Of a stretch of DNA of 64,000 nt, positions 9,165 through 20,566 are shown one piece after another; the stretch's first letter is position 1; each line of letters opens with the position of its first letter. The DNA is taken from the NCBI GenBank assembly GCA_019285755.1, contig CP079103.1, forward strand, positions 2,108,001 to 2,172,000, in the 5' to 3' direction. The position numbers and the translations under genes were made by a program. Origin of the DNA: Chitinophaga sp. E66. GTDB lineage: Bacteria > Bacteroidota > Bacteroidia > Chitinophagales > Chitinophagaceae. Under the pieces are notes generated by a model that saw nothing but the letters and a program-made list of their open reading frames with translations, was not told the DNA's origin and ran no database searches.

Positions 9165-12011
9165 ATGAAACGAAAGTTTTTGTTGATGACGCTCGCGGCA
9201 GTGAGCGTCATTTCTCTGACAGATAGCCCCGTTAAAGCGCAGAAAGCAGCGGCGGGCGCTACGCAGTCGGCCGGTGGGGCAGGACAAAAAATCCCCGTCG
9301 ATCCCGATGTCAAGACAGGGAAACTGAGCAACGGCCTCACGTACTATATCCGCAAGAACGCGGAGCCCCGCAACCGCGCGGTGCTTTACATGGCCCTGAA
9401 AGCGGGTTCCCTTATGGAAACCGACGCCCAGCAAGGCCTCGCGCACTTCACAGAGCATATGGCGTTCAATGGAACGAAAGACTTCCCAAGAACGAACTGA
9501 TCAACTACCTGCAAAAAGCCGGCGTGAAATTCGGCGCCGACCTGAACGCATATACGTCTTTTGACCAGACCGTTTACCAGCTGCCCATTCCTACCGACAG
9601 CGCGGAGCTGTTCAAAAACGGGTTCAAGATCCTCGCCAACTGGGCCGGACACATCAGCATGCTGTCTCCCGACATCGACGAGGAGCGCGGCGTAATCGTG
9701 GAAGAAGACCGCCAGCGTGGGAAGAATGCACAAAGCCGTATGCAGAAGGAAGTGATGCCCATCCTGCTTCATGGTTCCCGTTATGCGGAGCGCATTCCCA
9801 TCGGCAAGATCGATATCATCGAGAACTTCAAGCACGAAGAGATCCGTAATTTCTATAAAGACTGGTACCGCCCGAATCTCCAGGCCGTTATCGCGGTAGG
9901 TGATTTCGATGTGGCACAAGTAGAAGCCCTTATCAAGGAAAATTTCGGCAAGCTGACCAATCCGGCGAAGCCGAAACCGCATCCTACTTATGATCTGCCA
10001 GGCAATAAGGAGCCCCTCGTGAAGATCGTTACCGATCCCGAGTTTCCCTATAACGTAGCCTTCGCTTTTATCCGCCAGACAAATAAGCCGACCCAGACTA
10101 CAGACGATATCCGTCGCGGTATGGTGCTTAGCATGGCCAATGCCATGCTCGGCGCGCGTATCAACGAGCTCAAACAAAAAGGCACCGCGCCTTTCATCGA
10201 CGGACAAGCCACCTACGGCGCTTACCAGGGTGGCCTGGTGCCCGGTGTGGAAGCTGCCACCGTATTGGCAGTGACCAGGAACGGTGCTGAACTGTCCAAA
10301 GGGCTCCAGGGTATCATGGCGGAGTTCCAGCGGATGGTGCAGTTCGGGTTCACGCAATCGGAACTCGATGTAGTGAAAAAACAAACGGAGGCCGCCAATG
10401 AAAAGGCAAACCGTGAAAAGGATAAGATCGCGTCCAACACTTTCGTGCAGGCATATCTGAAGAACTTTATGTACGGCGCTCCGGTGATCAGCCCGGATTT
10501 CCGTTATGAGATCACGAAGAAGTTCCTGAACGAAATCACGTTGGCCGAAATCAACGCTGCCGCCAGGAAGATGACCGGCACCGAAAACCTGAGCATCGTA
10601 GTGCAGGCGCCTGAAAAGAGAAGGCGTCCCTGCCCACCGAAGCACAGCTCCTGGCCGCCATCAACGATGCGGGTAAAGGCCTGAAACCTTATGAGGACAA
10701 TAGCGTTAATAAACCGCTGCTGGAGAAGAAACCCTGGCCGGTAAAGTGATCAATACCGAAAAGATCGAAAGCATCGGGGTAACCAAACTCACGCTCTCCA
10801 ACGGCGTAGTGGTTTACCTGAAGCCTACCGATTTCAAGAACGACCAGATCATCTTTACCTCTTTCGCACAGGGTGGTACCTCCCAGGCTGCCGACCAGGA
10901 CTTCCTGGCGGTGAATTACGCCGGAAACATCCCGTCTGACGGTATCGGTGAGTTCGACAACCCTTCCCTGCGCAAACTGTTGGCAGGCACTACCGCCAGC
11001 ACATCCGTTTACCTGAGCGATCTCTACCAGGGCTTCAGTGGCGGCGCTTCGCCCAAAGACCTGGAAACGGCGCTGCAACTGGTATACGCTTTCGCTACCA
11101 ATCCCAGAAAAGACCCGGTCGTGTTCAAGAAGAACCTGGAAGAATACGTGGTATATCTCCAGAATGCGAACGACGCTCCCGATAACGTTTTCAGTGATAC
11201 GGTAACGGCCGTGCTTTCCTCCAACAGTGTTAGGGAAAGGACGCCGGAAGTGGCAGATATCAGCAAGATCAGCCTCGACCGTTCGTTCGACTTTTACAAG
11301 AACCGCTTCGCCGACGCCAGCGGCCAGACTTTCATCTTCGTAGGGAACTTCGACGTAGCCGGCATCACACCGCTGCTGGAGACATACCTGGGCGGCCTCC
11401 CGGCTGCAGGTAAAGCGGAGAAGTTCGTGGATCGCGGCGTTCGCCCGCGTAGCGGCAAGACAGAGCGTATCGTGAAGAAGGGTATCGAAGACAAAGCACA
11501 GGTGAAACTGTTCTTCTACGACAGCTTCGATTATTCCCCGAGAACAATATCCAGCTGAGCGCGCTGTCCGACATCCTGGAGTTCAAGGTGCTGGAGCGCC
11601 TCCGCGAGAAAGAAGGCGGTGTCTACAGCCCGAACGTTGGTGTGGGTTTTGAGAAATACCCCTATGGCAATTACAGCCTCGCCATCTCCTTCAGTTGCGC
11701 CCCGGCCAATGTCGATAAACTGGTAAACGCCGTGCTCGACGAGATCGAAAAGATCAAGAAAACGGCGCTACGGCAGACGATGTGACCAAATTCAAAGCGG
11801 AATACCGCCGCGCCCTGGAAGTGAATATGCGTGAGAACAACTTCTGGCTGAGCTATCTCAACGGCAAGTTCCGCAACAGCGAAGACCCGACTTCCATCCT
11901 GACCACCGACAAACGACTGGAACAGGTGACGGAAGCGAGCGTAAAGCCGCTGCCAACAAATTCCTCAGCAACGCCAACTATTTCAAGGCGGCGCTGGTTC
12001 CCGAGAAATAA
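9165..12011 (+). CDS. M16 family zinc metallopeptidase (pitrilysin/insulinase type)
   Basis: About 949 residues with a signal peptide ([17 protein letters not shown]). The inverted zinc motif HxxEH is present as HFTEH at ~95-99, with the downstream acidic ligand region [17 protein letters not shown] second, inactive M16 half follows from ~530 ([16 protein letters not shown]) with the C-terminal [12 protein letters not shown] substrate-clamp element. Shifts occur near 9485, 10615, 10730, 11540, 11765 and 11945. It is predicted to be periplasmic and to degrade peptides. Long frames on the opposite strand here are shadows of its GC-rich third positions. Confidence 0.9.
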
Positions 12012-12032
12012 ACGGCTCCGTTCATACAAAAA

Positions 12033-12065
12033 AGCGCCCCGGTAATGGTACCGGGGCGCTTTTTT
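12033..12065. terminator. Rho-independent terminator
   Basis: A perfect 12-bp stem, AGCGCCCCGGTA (12033-12044) with TACCGGGGCGCT (12049-12060), closes on ATGG. It has A on the left and T on the right, so it can act in both directions. It ends the M16 transcript. Confidence 0.9.
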
Positions 12066-12079
12066 ATAATTTCGCGGCC

Positions 12080-12848
12080 ATGTTGGTGGAAACAGTCGTA
12101 TTATGCCTGGTATCGTTTTTGCGGGATTCATTGATGCAATCGTAGGAGGAGGGGATTGCTGCAAACGCCTGCCATCATGATTGTGCTGCCGCAATACCCG
12201 GTCGCCACACTGCTGGGCACCACCAAGATCCCCTCCATTTCCGGAACCGCCTTCGCCGCCTGGCGGTATTCCCGGCAAGTGCAGCTCGACTGGAAGCTGT
12301 TGCCCTTCATAGCCCTTCTGGCCTTTGGCGGCGCCTTCCTGGGCGCTTATTGCGTCTCCATGATCGACAATAGCGTCATCAAACCCGTCATTTTCTTCGT
12401 TTTGCTGATCGTAGCCGGGTATACCTACTTCAACAAGAACTTCGGGCAAGCTAAGCCCACGGTCCACAGCCGGGGTATGCAGCTTGCGCTTGGGTTGCTC
12501 TGCGGCTTTATCATCGGATTTTACGACGGGCTCATTGGTCCTGGTACGGGTACTTTTCTCATACTTATCTTCATCGCCCTGCTTGGGTACGATTTCATAC
12601 ATGCTTCGGCCAGCGCCAAACTCGTTAACCTGGCTACCAACCTCGCGGCCATCGTTTACTTCGGCAGCACGGGGCACATCCTCTACCAGTTTGCCCTGCC
12701 GATGGCGGCCTGCAATATGGCCGGAGCGTTTTTCGGTACCAGGCTGGCCCTGCTGAAAGGGAACGCCTTCATCCGTATTTTCTTCCTCTGCGTCGTATTT
12801 GCGACACTTCTCCGCTTTGCCTGGGATATCTGGGCAGCAAATCACTGA
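12080..12848 (+). CDS. TauE/SafE-family sulfite/anion exporter-like permease
   Basis: About 256 residues; the ATG at 12080 is joined to the main frame by shifts near 12100-12160 (start MLVETVVLCLVSF, then GFIDAIVGGGG). The first helix carries the family's AGFIDAIVGGGG motif, and a second copy of the motif appears as GFYDGLIGPGTGTF at ~135. About eight membrane segments are visible. Family members move sulfur-containing anions; the substrate here is unknown. The gene starts right after the M16 terminator and so has its own transcription unit. Confidence 0.85.
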
Positions 12849-12962
12849 TTTCTTCTTTCGTTGAAACGGCGCGACTAATAGGAATTTACCCTGTTCTTAG
12901 CCATGGCGGAGCTATGCCCGCCGCCAGGCTATCGTATAGATACAGTATGCATCTTAGTAAAA

Positions 12963-13084
12963 TGAACCGTATATGCCTCGGGTATGAGCCGTATATAAGC
13001 CGTACATAAACCGCCCCATAAATTAGGGCGGCTTATATGCGGCTTATATGCGGTTTATAGGCGGCTTATATGCGGCTTATCTCT
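12963..13084. repeat. Large imperfect hairpin built of 11-bp repeats
   Basis: The right arm has five tandem 11-bp units at 13030-13084 with consensus GGCTTATATGC (third unit GGTTTATAGGC). The left arm, 12963-13015, holds the same unit in inverted orientation (AGCCGTATATA, AGCCGTACATA and diverged copies). The arms meet at CGCCC / GGGCG around a CATAAATTA centre. About three quarters of positions pair over ~55 bp, with many G:T changes that keep pairing. It lies between the ends of two convergent genes and could act as a terminator, a barrier or a protein-binding array. Confidence 0.75.
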
Positions 13085-13141
13085 TCCGGATGCCTACCGT
13101 ATCCCTTTCGCAGGAATACCATGAACAGGTGTATTCGTGCC

Positions 13142-13175
13142 AAAGACAAAGGGCGCCCGTAGCCGGACGCCCCGA
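13142..13175 (-). terminator. Rho-independent terminator of the cytochrome gene
   Basis: On the minus strand, GGGCG pairs with CGCCC around a 12-nt loop and is followed by TTTGTCTTT. It lies 20 bp past the stop of the diheme cytochrome gene. Confidence 0.6.
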
Positions 13176-13195
13176 TTGGTAAAGGGAAAATAATA

Positions 13196-14212
13196 TTAGT
13201 TCGCTTTCGGAAGCTCCCGGATCCATTGGGCGATGAGGTCTACGCCTTCGCGGTGGATCACCGTACGGGCCAGTTCAGGCAGCCGTACCAGGTTCGGTGC
13301 TGTTCATCCTGAAATAGAGAATCGATGCGGCCGGATCGCCGGGTACTACGTCGTAATCCAGTCCGCCGGCCCCATTCCCGGCCGATACCGGTCCTTTGAG
13401 GACACCCAGCCGGGTGGGGCTTCCTGCCCGTATTCGAGGAATAAACCGGTATTGTCGGCATCGCCGCCTTTAGTGTGGCAGTGAGCGCAGTTGACGTCCA
13501 GGTAGGCACGGGCGCGTTGATTAACGGAATAGTGCGCGCTATCGTTCCAGACCGGGAATTTTTCGACGGTCGAAAGGTCGGGGACACCCGCCATGATCCC
13601 TGCCGCCGCCCATTTCTCCAGTTGTCCCAGGTGGTTGACGTTGCGCGATTTTGGGCCGATGGGGATCAGCTTGCCGCCGGAGGCGTGGCAGCGCTTGCAG
13701 TCGTTGGTGTTGGGGATCTGGTAATGGGTAGGGATCTTCTGCCCGGCGTCGTCGGTAAGGGTGATAGGTACTTGCGCACCGGTGATCCATTTTTCGGCTT
13801 CGGTCTGCTCGGCGTTCCATTTATAGTTCATGACCTTCCAGAGGCCGTCTGCCGGGTCCTTGTGCAGGAGGCGCGTTTCCAGCAGGATTTCTTTGCCGGT
13901 ACTATCGCGGTAGGCGAAGTTTTTGATCAGGTACGTGCCATCGGGGAAACCGAGTGCCCCGGTGTCGGTATACTGCATCACGGCGCCTTCCGGCAGGGCG
14001 ATGAAGCGTTTTTTTACGGTGTAGTCGGTGAAGAGCGGTGTAGCCAGCTCATAGGGGTGCACACGGCCGGCGGGCGATAAATCTTTCAGCTGTCCGGCGA
14101 AAAAGCCATAGTCCGATAGTTTATCGAGGAACCCCGCCACCGGGCGCTTTGCGGGCTGAGCGCAGCCCATCGCGAACATTCCGATCCATGCCAGTGCAAT
14201 CACAATTCTCAT
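13196..14212 (-). CDS. SO2930-family diheme c-type cytochrome lipoprotein
   Basis: About 338 residues with a lipoprotein-like signal (ALAWIGMFAMGCAQ). Two heme c sites are seen, CKRCH (~175) and CAHCH (~245). The body (LSDYGFFAGQL, PYELATPLFTDY, KRFIALPEG, NDCKRCHASGGKLIPIGPK) matches the SO2930 / HNE_0200 family. One shift is needed near 13345; the protein then ends RELPKAN. It lies 9 bp after a beta-helix gene; the two families are known as a co-occurring pair. Electron donor and acceptor are not known. Confidence 0.85.
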
Positions 14213-14221
14213 GCGTCAGCG

Positions 14222-15464
14222 TTATTTACAAATGAAGGGTTGCATATCGGTGGCCGGTTTCCAGTTCGGCTGGCCGATGTTGAGGCCGTCGGCATTGACG
14301 AACAGGTTGTCGCCCGCCTGACGGATGCAAATAGAGTCCGGGTTTACTTTCTGCTCCTGTGTAATGACGTTGGTGGAGATGCCGTCGTATACGATAGGAG
14401 GGATCCGCTTGCCGAGGGCTTTTTCGATCCCCACCAGGATCTGGCCCGTATGGTGGTGGTATGCGGGTTCCGGAAAGGATGCCGCCATCTCGATGGTGTT
14501 GTCATGAATGAAGATATTCTTCGACACCGGGAAGTAATTGGCATTGATCTTCTCGCCGGCCTTCGCATCCACGAAGAAGCCGGACACGATGGCCACGGCG
14601 GCGGAGTTGTTGTTGACGATCTTGTTGTTATAAATCTCCACATTGGAGGTAGCCTGTATGATCACTCCGCATCCGGGCGCCGCATTGCCTACGCCCCAGG
14701 TGGTGCCGAAGCTGCCGGACTTGGCGAAGTTACGCTCGTTGTTGTCATGGATGTTATTGTTGTAGGCTTTTACCTCTCCGCCGCGCTGCGAAAGATCCGG
14801 CAGGTCGAACACGAGGAAGCCTGCGGTATTGCCCCAGAATTCATTGTCATATACTTCCGCGTTGGTAGTGTTCTCGATCTCACAACCGGCTACGTTTTGT
14901 AAGCCTTGCTGTTCCTCACGATGGCTTTATTGGATTGCCCGACGTAGATGCCTGCATCAGATGCGCCCTGCGCGTAGCAGTTCTCGACCAGTACGTTATT
15001 GCACAGTACGGGATATATGCCGTAGCCGCCGCTGGTGGAATCCGCCTTCTCCCAGATGGCATGAAGATCACGGATCACGACGTTCTCGCTCTTGTTGATC
15101 TTCAACAGGTCGCCTTTGGATTCACGGATGGTCATGCCGGAAATGGTAAAGTCCTTCAGCTCTGCCACCCGGATGCCTTCGCCGCCTTGCGTTTGCGCGG
15201 AGAAATCCAGTATCGTTTTATCTGGCCCGGCGCCGCTGATCTTAATGTGCTTCAGCTGAACGAGGCTGAGGTTGTTGAACTTGTAGGTGCCGGCTTTCAG
15301 TTCAACGGCGCTGCTGTCTGTCAGCGAGAGAAAGGCTTCCGTGATCTTAGCCTCTTCTCCGGGACCGAATACCAGCGTCTGCTTAAAGCCGTCTGCAGAT
15401 TGCTTTTCGGGGCGCTGCACCCGGCAGCGAGGGCCAGTGCGAGCAGGGGAATGGAATATTTCAT
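14222..15464 (-). CDS. Parallel beta-helix lipoprotein paired with the SO2930 cytochrome
   Basis: About 414 residues, starting MKYSIPLLALALAAGCS with a lipobox Cys. Right-handed beta-helix (pectate-lyase-like) coils follow, rich in Asn ladders (NVVIRDLHAIW, NVLVENCYAQGASDAGIYVGQS, VKAYNNNIHDN, VEIYNNKIVNNNS). Two shifts are needed, near 15415 and 14895. The family (TIGR03805-type) normally sits next to SO2930-family cytochromes, as here. No lyase catalytic residues were identified. It starts 11 bp behind the TonB-dependent receptor, so all three are probably co-transcribed. Confidence 0.8.
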
Positions 15465-15474
15465 GTCGATGGTT

Positions 15475-18217
15475 TTAGAATACGTTATAAGCGTAAGTGA
15501 TATAATACACCCCGCCGATGCCGGGGCTGCCGAAGCCGGTGTAGTAGTATTTGTTCGTCAGGTTCGTGCCGCCCAGTTTGATCCTGCTCTTCACTTTCGG
15601 TAATTTATAACTTACCTGTGCGTCCACCACTACATTGGCATCTATCGTTCCACTGGCGAAGCCGATGGAGTAGAAGTACGCCGGGCGGTAGCGGAGGGTG
15701 GTGTTGAACGAGAACAGCTGCTTCTTACCCAGTCCCGTATTACCGAACTCCACGTTAAACTTCCAGTTGGGCGTATTGAAGTTGTTGATCTGGCTGTTGT
15801 TACGGTTTTTGAGGAAGTCGGACGAAAAGTTCACCTTGGTCAGGAAGTTGTGTGACAGGTCTACGCTCACGCTGGCGGCATACCCGTATGTATTCACCTT
15901 CTCCGCGCCGTTGTAGGCAATGTTGTAGGCGATGTATTTATCACGGTCCTTGAAGTCCTCCACATTGGTAGAGCCTGGCGTGTTGGCTACGTTGACGTAT
16001 CCGATAAAGTTCTTCCAGGTAGAATAATAACCCAGCACATCGATCAGTACGCGGCGGGCCACGAGGGCGGAATAACCCAGCTCAAATGCGTCTACGGACT
16101 GCGGTTTGATGTCTTTGGGATCAAATTTTTCCAGTACGGAAGGGTCGTTGGTCTGGCGGTATTTGTTCACGCTTTCCAGCAGGTAAGGCTGGTATTTGTC
16201 GAACTGATACTCACCGTAGAGCAACCTGGCCGATCCGCCGGAAGCGTATGAATTGTAATCAACCAATGTGCTCTGCAACGACTGGATGTTGGAGGGGAAG
16301 CTGTAGGCGTTTTGGTAAGAGAACGGAGGAATTGTTCTTTCGTGGTTTCCAGCACTGCGGAGAGGCGGGATGTGGTGCGGGGGCGGTCGAACAGGGTGTT
16401 CTTATCGAAGCGGAACGCCGCGCCCAGCTTCAGCTTGTTGTTGATCATCTTTTTCGAAATATGTGCGAAGGCACTGTATTCCGCTACATGGATGGGTCCG
16501 TCCTTGTCTGGGAACAGGGTGCTTTTGGAATCGAGGTTGTACAACCGGTAGTTCAGTCCCGCGATGACTTCCGCGAACTTCACCAGGTGGGTAAAGTTGT
16601 ATTGGAACTCGGCGTTGTAAAGTTTGCTGCGGTCCTGGAAGAGGGTGCCGCCTTTGGAGGTGGGGATGGCGGAGATGCTGTCGCGCAGCCGGATGAAGTG
16701 GTCGCTGCCGCCCAGTGGCCTGCCGGTATCCGCCACGCCGCGCGCTTCGTTATGTGCGGCGGTGGTATCTTTCCCCGTGGCCAGTGCCTGGATGAGCGCG
16801 ATGGTGTATTGCGGGTACCATCCGTCGCCCGTGGAACCGTCGTAGCTGGGTTTCCAGGCTTCGTTGATGAGCTGGGCCGTAGGGCTGGCGATAATCGTGT
16901 TACCAGAGTTCTCACGGGTGGTATAAGCCCTGATGAACCAGTTGTCGGCCCGCAGTTCCGCGCGGTATTGGGCCAGTTTGAAGCCATCGAGGGCATAGCG
17001 GGTGTCGTTGCTGTAAACGGCGGTGCCGCCTCCGTAGGTGCCGGAGAGGATGGCCTGTAGTCCGGGTTTGATGTTGTACCGTGCTTCCGCGTTGAATTTC
17101 AGCATTTTGGCGTCGTTGCTGAGGTAGCCATATTCAGGATAGCCGGTCTGGAAACGAAATTCGTGGGATTGGCGAGGAGCGGGTCCACGATAGGTGCGGT
17201 GGAGGGGTCCATGGCTTTGATGGCTTCCAGGAAGGGGTTGATGTCTACCGAGGTTTTGCTGCCGTAAGAGTTGACGCCATTGTAGTTGGGGTCGGTATAC
17301 CGGGTGCCGGGACCGTTGGTGTTGCTGGTGTCTGCGGCCAGCCAGTCTTTGGCGCGGGTGTACTGCGCGTTTACCTTAAAGGCGAAGCGGTCGCTGACTT
17401 TATAGGCCCACCGGAGCGTCCAGTCGTAATAAGGCGAAGCGCCCATGGGGTCGTTCCTTTGCCCTTGCTGACGTGGTTGACGCCCTGGGTGATCTGGAAG
17501 CTGAGTCCCTGGTATTTGAAAGGGTCTTTGCCGGTCATGACCAGGGTGCCGTTCAAACCGCGGGAGCCATATAGGGCGGAGGAGGCGCCGGCGAGCAGTT
17601 CCAGGTTATCGACATCCAGTTCCGTCAGGCCGATGGCAGCCCCGAGGGGGAAGTTGAGGCCAGGGCCTGGTTGTCCATCCCGTCCACCACCTGCGTGAAA
17701 TTGGTATTGCCGCTGGTATTGAAGCCGCGGGTCGTGATGGTGGTGAAGGTGAGGGATGAAGTGGTGATGTCTACTCCTTTAAGGCCCTGCAGTATGGAGA
17801 AATAGCTGGGCTGAGGGGAGTTCATGACATCCTTGTTGTCGATCCGCTCGATGGTAACAGGCGATTCGATCTTCCGCTGGATGTTCCTGCTGGCGGAAAC
17901 GACGACTTCGGTGCCGAGGATCGAAGCGGGGTCGAGCGAGACTTCTATGGCGCCCGCACTACTGACCGTTATTTCCTTAGTGGCATAACCTACGGAAGAG
18001 AAAACGAGGGTGGCAGGGAGGGGAGCGCGCAGGGTGAAGCGGAAATTACCCTGGTCATTGGTATAGTCGCCATAAGGCGTGTTTCGGGCTTTTACGGAAA
18101 CGGCAGGCACCGTTTCCCCGTTTGGCTGTTCCGTACCTTGCCCGTCAGCACGTGCTGGGCGTGGAGCGACCATGCAGACAGCATGGCGGTCAGGGACAGT
18201 AGCATCAGTTTGTACAT
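15475..18217 (-). CDS. TonB-dependent outer-membrane receptor with carboxypeptidase-regulatory domain
   Basis: About 914 residues. The signal peptide MYKLMLLSLTAMLSA ... HAQ leads into a carboxypeptidase-like beta domain (VLTGKVRNSQTGE, VSVKARNTPYGDYTNDQG). The plug follows (TIERIDNKDVMNSPQPSYFSI, GASSALYGSRGLNGTL), then a 22-strand barrel ending KYYYTGFGSPGIGGVYYITY. Shifts occur near 18115, 17655, 17450, 17135 and 16300. It is the first gene of the receptor / beta-helix / cytochrome set and lies 110 bp downstream of a LytTR regulator. The substrate is unknown; the partner lipoprotein and cytochrome suggest uptake of a ligand processed by redox chemistry. Confidence 0.85.
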
Positions 18218-18326
18218 GGGCGAGTAATTTTGGTTGGGATGGTAAGGGCGATATTAGCCATTTACCATGCACGGGGCGCCTGTACGATGCCGCTTCGGGG
18301 TGAAGGGTAAGTTTGCGGGGTGAAAT

Positions 18327-19217
18327 TCAGCTATCCGGGGTGAACTCCTGCTGGAACCGGGGCAGGTAACTGGCCGATACCGGTACGGGCTGATCGTCCA
18401 TCCCGTCGAGAAGCAGGTAATGCCCTTTGGCGTTTTTCTTGAATAACAGCACGTTGGATACGTTGACCATGTACGACCTGTGCGCCCGGGCGATCCCGAA
18501 AGCCGATAACTGGGGCTCCAGCTTTTTGAGGGACGAGCGGACCAGTTCCTTTTTACCCCGGCGCCGTTCCGGAAGTAAACCTGTACATAATTATCTTCCG
18601 CTTTTACCATTAATAAGCTGGCAGGCGGGAGGCTAAGGGCCAGTTTGTCATATTCATCGCGGATCAGGATGTGCTCTTTTTCCTTTTCGTCGGTAGTTGG
18701 AGTGACCGGAATTGGAATTTGGCTTGCTGGCTGGGGGCGCGGCTCTGGAACCAGAGCAGGGCGATAGAGTAAGGAAGGGCCAGTACCCCAAATCCATATT
18801 TATAGGTATCCCAGTATTCTGGCCAGGTAAAGTCGAGGTAATCGTGGAGGGAGACGTTCACGACGTTGACGATCCCTGCTACCAGGATAGATTCGCCCAT
18901 GAACCAGGCCAGGAATTGCCAATGGCGGAGGGGCCTGTTCCCTTTCAGGCGCATCAGGCCGAACTGGGTAATGCTCAGCGCCAGGATGCCGCTGCCGGAG
19001 AACGCGGCAAACACGCCGGTTACCGTTACCGGGCCGCCATTATACCATTGGTTCATATTAAACGGCGTGAACAGGCACATGAAAAGAAAACTGAAAGCGC
19101 CGCAGAAAGCGATAAGCCAGATCCTGTTGCGGACAGGCTCCAGCAGCCGGAAAGGGGCGGCAAGCCATGCCGGGATGGCGGGGAGGCCCTGGCGGGAAGT
19201 GTTAGCGTATCTTTCAT
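18327..19217 (-). CDS. Membrane LytTR-family transcriptional regulator
   Basis: About 295 residues. Four hydrophobic segments (IWLIAFCGAFSFLFMCLFTPF, then VTGVFAAFSGSGILALSI, FLAWFMGESILVAGIVNVV and FGVLALPYSIALLWF) precede a LytTR DNA-binding domain. That domain is read after shifts near 18680 and 18560 (LVKAEDNYVQVYF, KLEPQLSAFGIARAHRSYMVN, LLLDGMDDQPVPVSASYLPRF). The coding frame runs upstream to about 19256 without an ATG; the ATG at 19217 would need one more shift, so the start is uncertain. It lacks a receiver domain. Its position suggests control of the receptor operon. Confidence 0.75.
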
Positions 19218-19321
19218 GATCCGTGGATTGTTCCGGTAATTTATCGATCTTTTTCGAAATTCCGCTATCCGCACCGCCCCGTTATTTTTATCGTACCTTT
19301 ACCGCCGAATTTCAATAGAAT

Positions 19322-20156
19322 ATGTATAAAGTCGGCGAATATAACCAGCTGGAAGTCAAAAAAGAAACAGATTTCGGCGTGTACCTGGATGGTGGCGGAG
19401 ATACCGAGATACTCCTGCCCAAACGTTACGTTCCCAATGGCACCCGCCCGGGCGACGAACTGACCGTTTTCCTGTACCACGACTCCGAAAACCGCCTGAT
19501 CGCCACTACAGACAAGCCGAAAGGCGTAGTGGGGATATCGTTTCCCTCAAAGCGGTAGACATCACCCACCAGGGCGCGTTCCTGGATTGGGGCTGGCCAA
19601 AGATCTGTTTGTGCCACTGTCGCGCCAGATCTCCAAAATGCACAAAGGGCAGGACTACCTGGTCATGATCTACCTCGACGAGCTCACCAACCGCGTGGCC
19701 GCCACCGAGAAGATCGATACCTACCTGAGCAACGACCCTCTCACGGTGCAGGAGAAAGACGAGGTAGATCTCGTAATTTACCGTCGTTCCGATATCGGCT
19801 TCGTTACCATCATCAATAACCGCCACACCGGTATCCTTCACTATTCCGATGTATTCCGGCCGCTGGACATTGGCGACCGCCTCAAAGGGTTCGTTAAAGC
19901 CGTGAAGGAAGATAATAAAATAGATGTGGCGCCCGGGCAGTCGGGATACAACCGCGTGGAAGACGAGGCTACCCGAATGCTGCGGCTGCTCCGTGAGCAT
20001 GACGGTTACCTGCCGTACCATGACAAATCCGACCCGGACGAGATCCGTGAGTTCTTCGGCATGAGTAAGAAGACCTTCAAGATGACGGTAGGCGCGCTCT
20101 ACAAACAACAAAAGATCGAATTGACGAAAACCGGCATTAAGCTGATAGAAGAATAA
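19322..20156 (+). CDS. CvfB/YitL-like S1 RNA-binding domain protein
   Basis: About 278 residues. Three S1-like OB folds are seen in order: YNQLEVKKETDFGVYLDGGGDTEILLP cut by motif as FGVYLDG, then HQGAFLDWGLAKDLFVP, then DIGFVTIINNRHTGILHYSDVF. A C-terminal winged helix follows (GYLPYHDKSDPDEI, FGMSKKTFKMTVGALY). Shifts near 19535 and 19595 must be corrected. Homologues are cytosolic RNA-binding regulators of virulence or stress genes in Firmicutes; the role in Bacteroidota is unknown. It is divergent from the LytTR gene and followed 14 bp later by a START-like gene. Confidence 0.85.
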
Positions 20157-20169
20157 TAAACGACCGACA

Positions 20170-20550
20170 ATGAAAGATTTCAAGCAACATTTCATAATAC
20201 CGGCACAGCCCGAAGAAGTGTACCAGGCGCTGACCCGCGAGGCCACCATCCGGTTATGGACGGGCGATGAAGCGGAGATGAGCACTGAGCCGGGATCAGA
20301 ATTCTCGTTATGGGACGGCAGCATCGCCGGCCGCAACCTGGAGTTCGAAGAAGGACGGAAACTTGTGCAGGAGTGGTATTTCGGCGACCAGGAGCCCGCT
20401 TCCATCGTAACGATCATCCTGCACCCCCACAAGAAGGGCACTTCTGCGGAGCTGCGGCATAGCAATATCCCCGACGAAGCTTATGATGATATCGTTGAGG
20501 GCTGGCGGGATGCGTATTTCGGTTCACTGATCGATTTTTATACGGCATAG
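20170..20550 (+). CDS. START-like / SRPBCC domain protein
   Basis: An intact 126-residue protein. The opening KQHFIIPAQPEEVYQALT, central WDGSIAGRNLEFEEGRKLVQEW and C-terminal helix IVEGWRDAYFGSLIDFY fit the SRPBCC (AHSA1/START-like) fold. It lies between the S1-like gene and a 170-residue helical protein and is probably co-transcribed with both. The ligand is unknown. Confidence 0.8.
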   Translation: MKDFKQHFIIPAQPEEVYQALTREATIRLWTGDEAEMSTEPGSEFSLWDGSIAGRNLEFEEGRKLVQEWYFGDQEPASIVTIILHPHKKGTSAELRHSNIPDEAYDDIVEGWRDAYFGSLIDFYTA

Positions 20551-20566
20551 TTGACCCGCCAACTGT

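Noticed and set aside
9386..10645. 419-codon minus-strand ORF
   Set aside because: Antisense shadow of the M16 peptidase caused by GC-rich third positions. It has no recognisable domain.
11853..12845. 330-codon minus-strand ORF
   Set aside because: Antisense to the M16 end, a strong terminator and the TauE permease. The plus-strand genes have family motifs and the minus frame does not.
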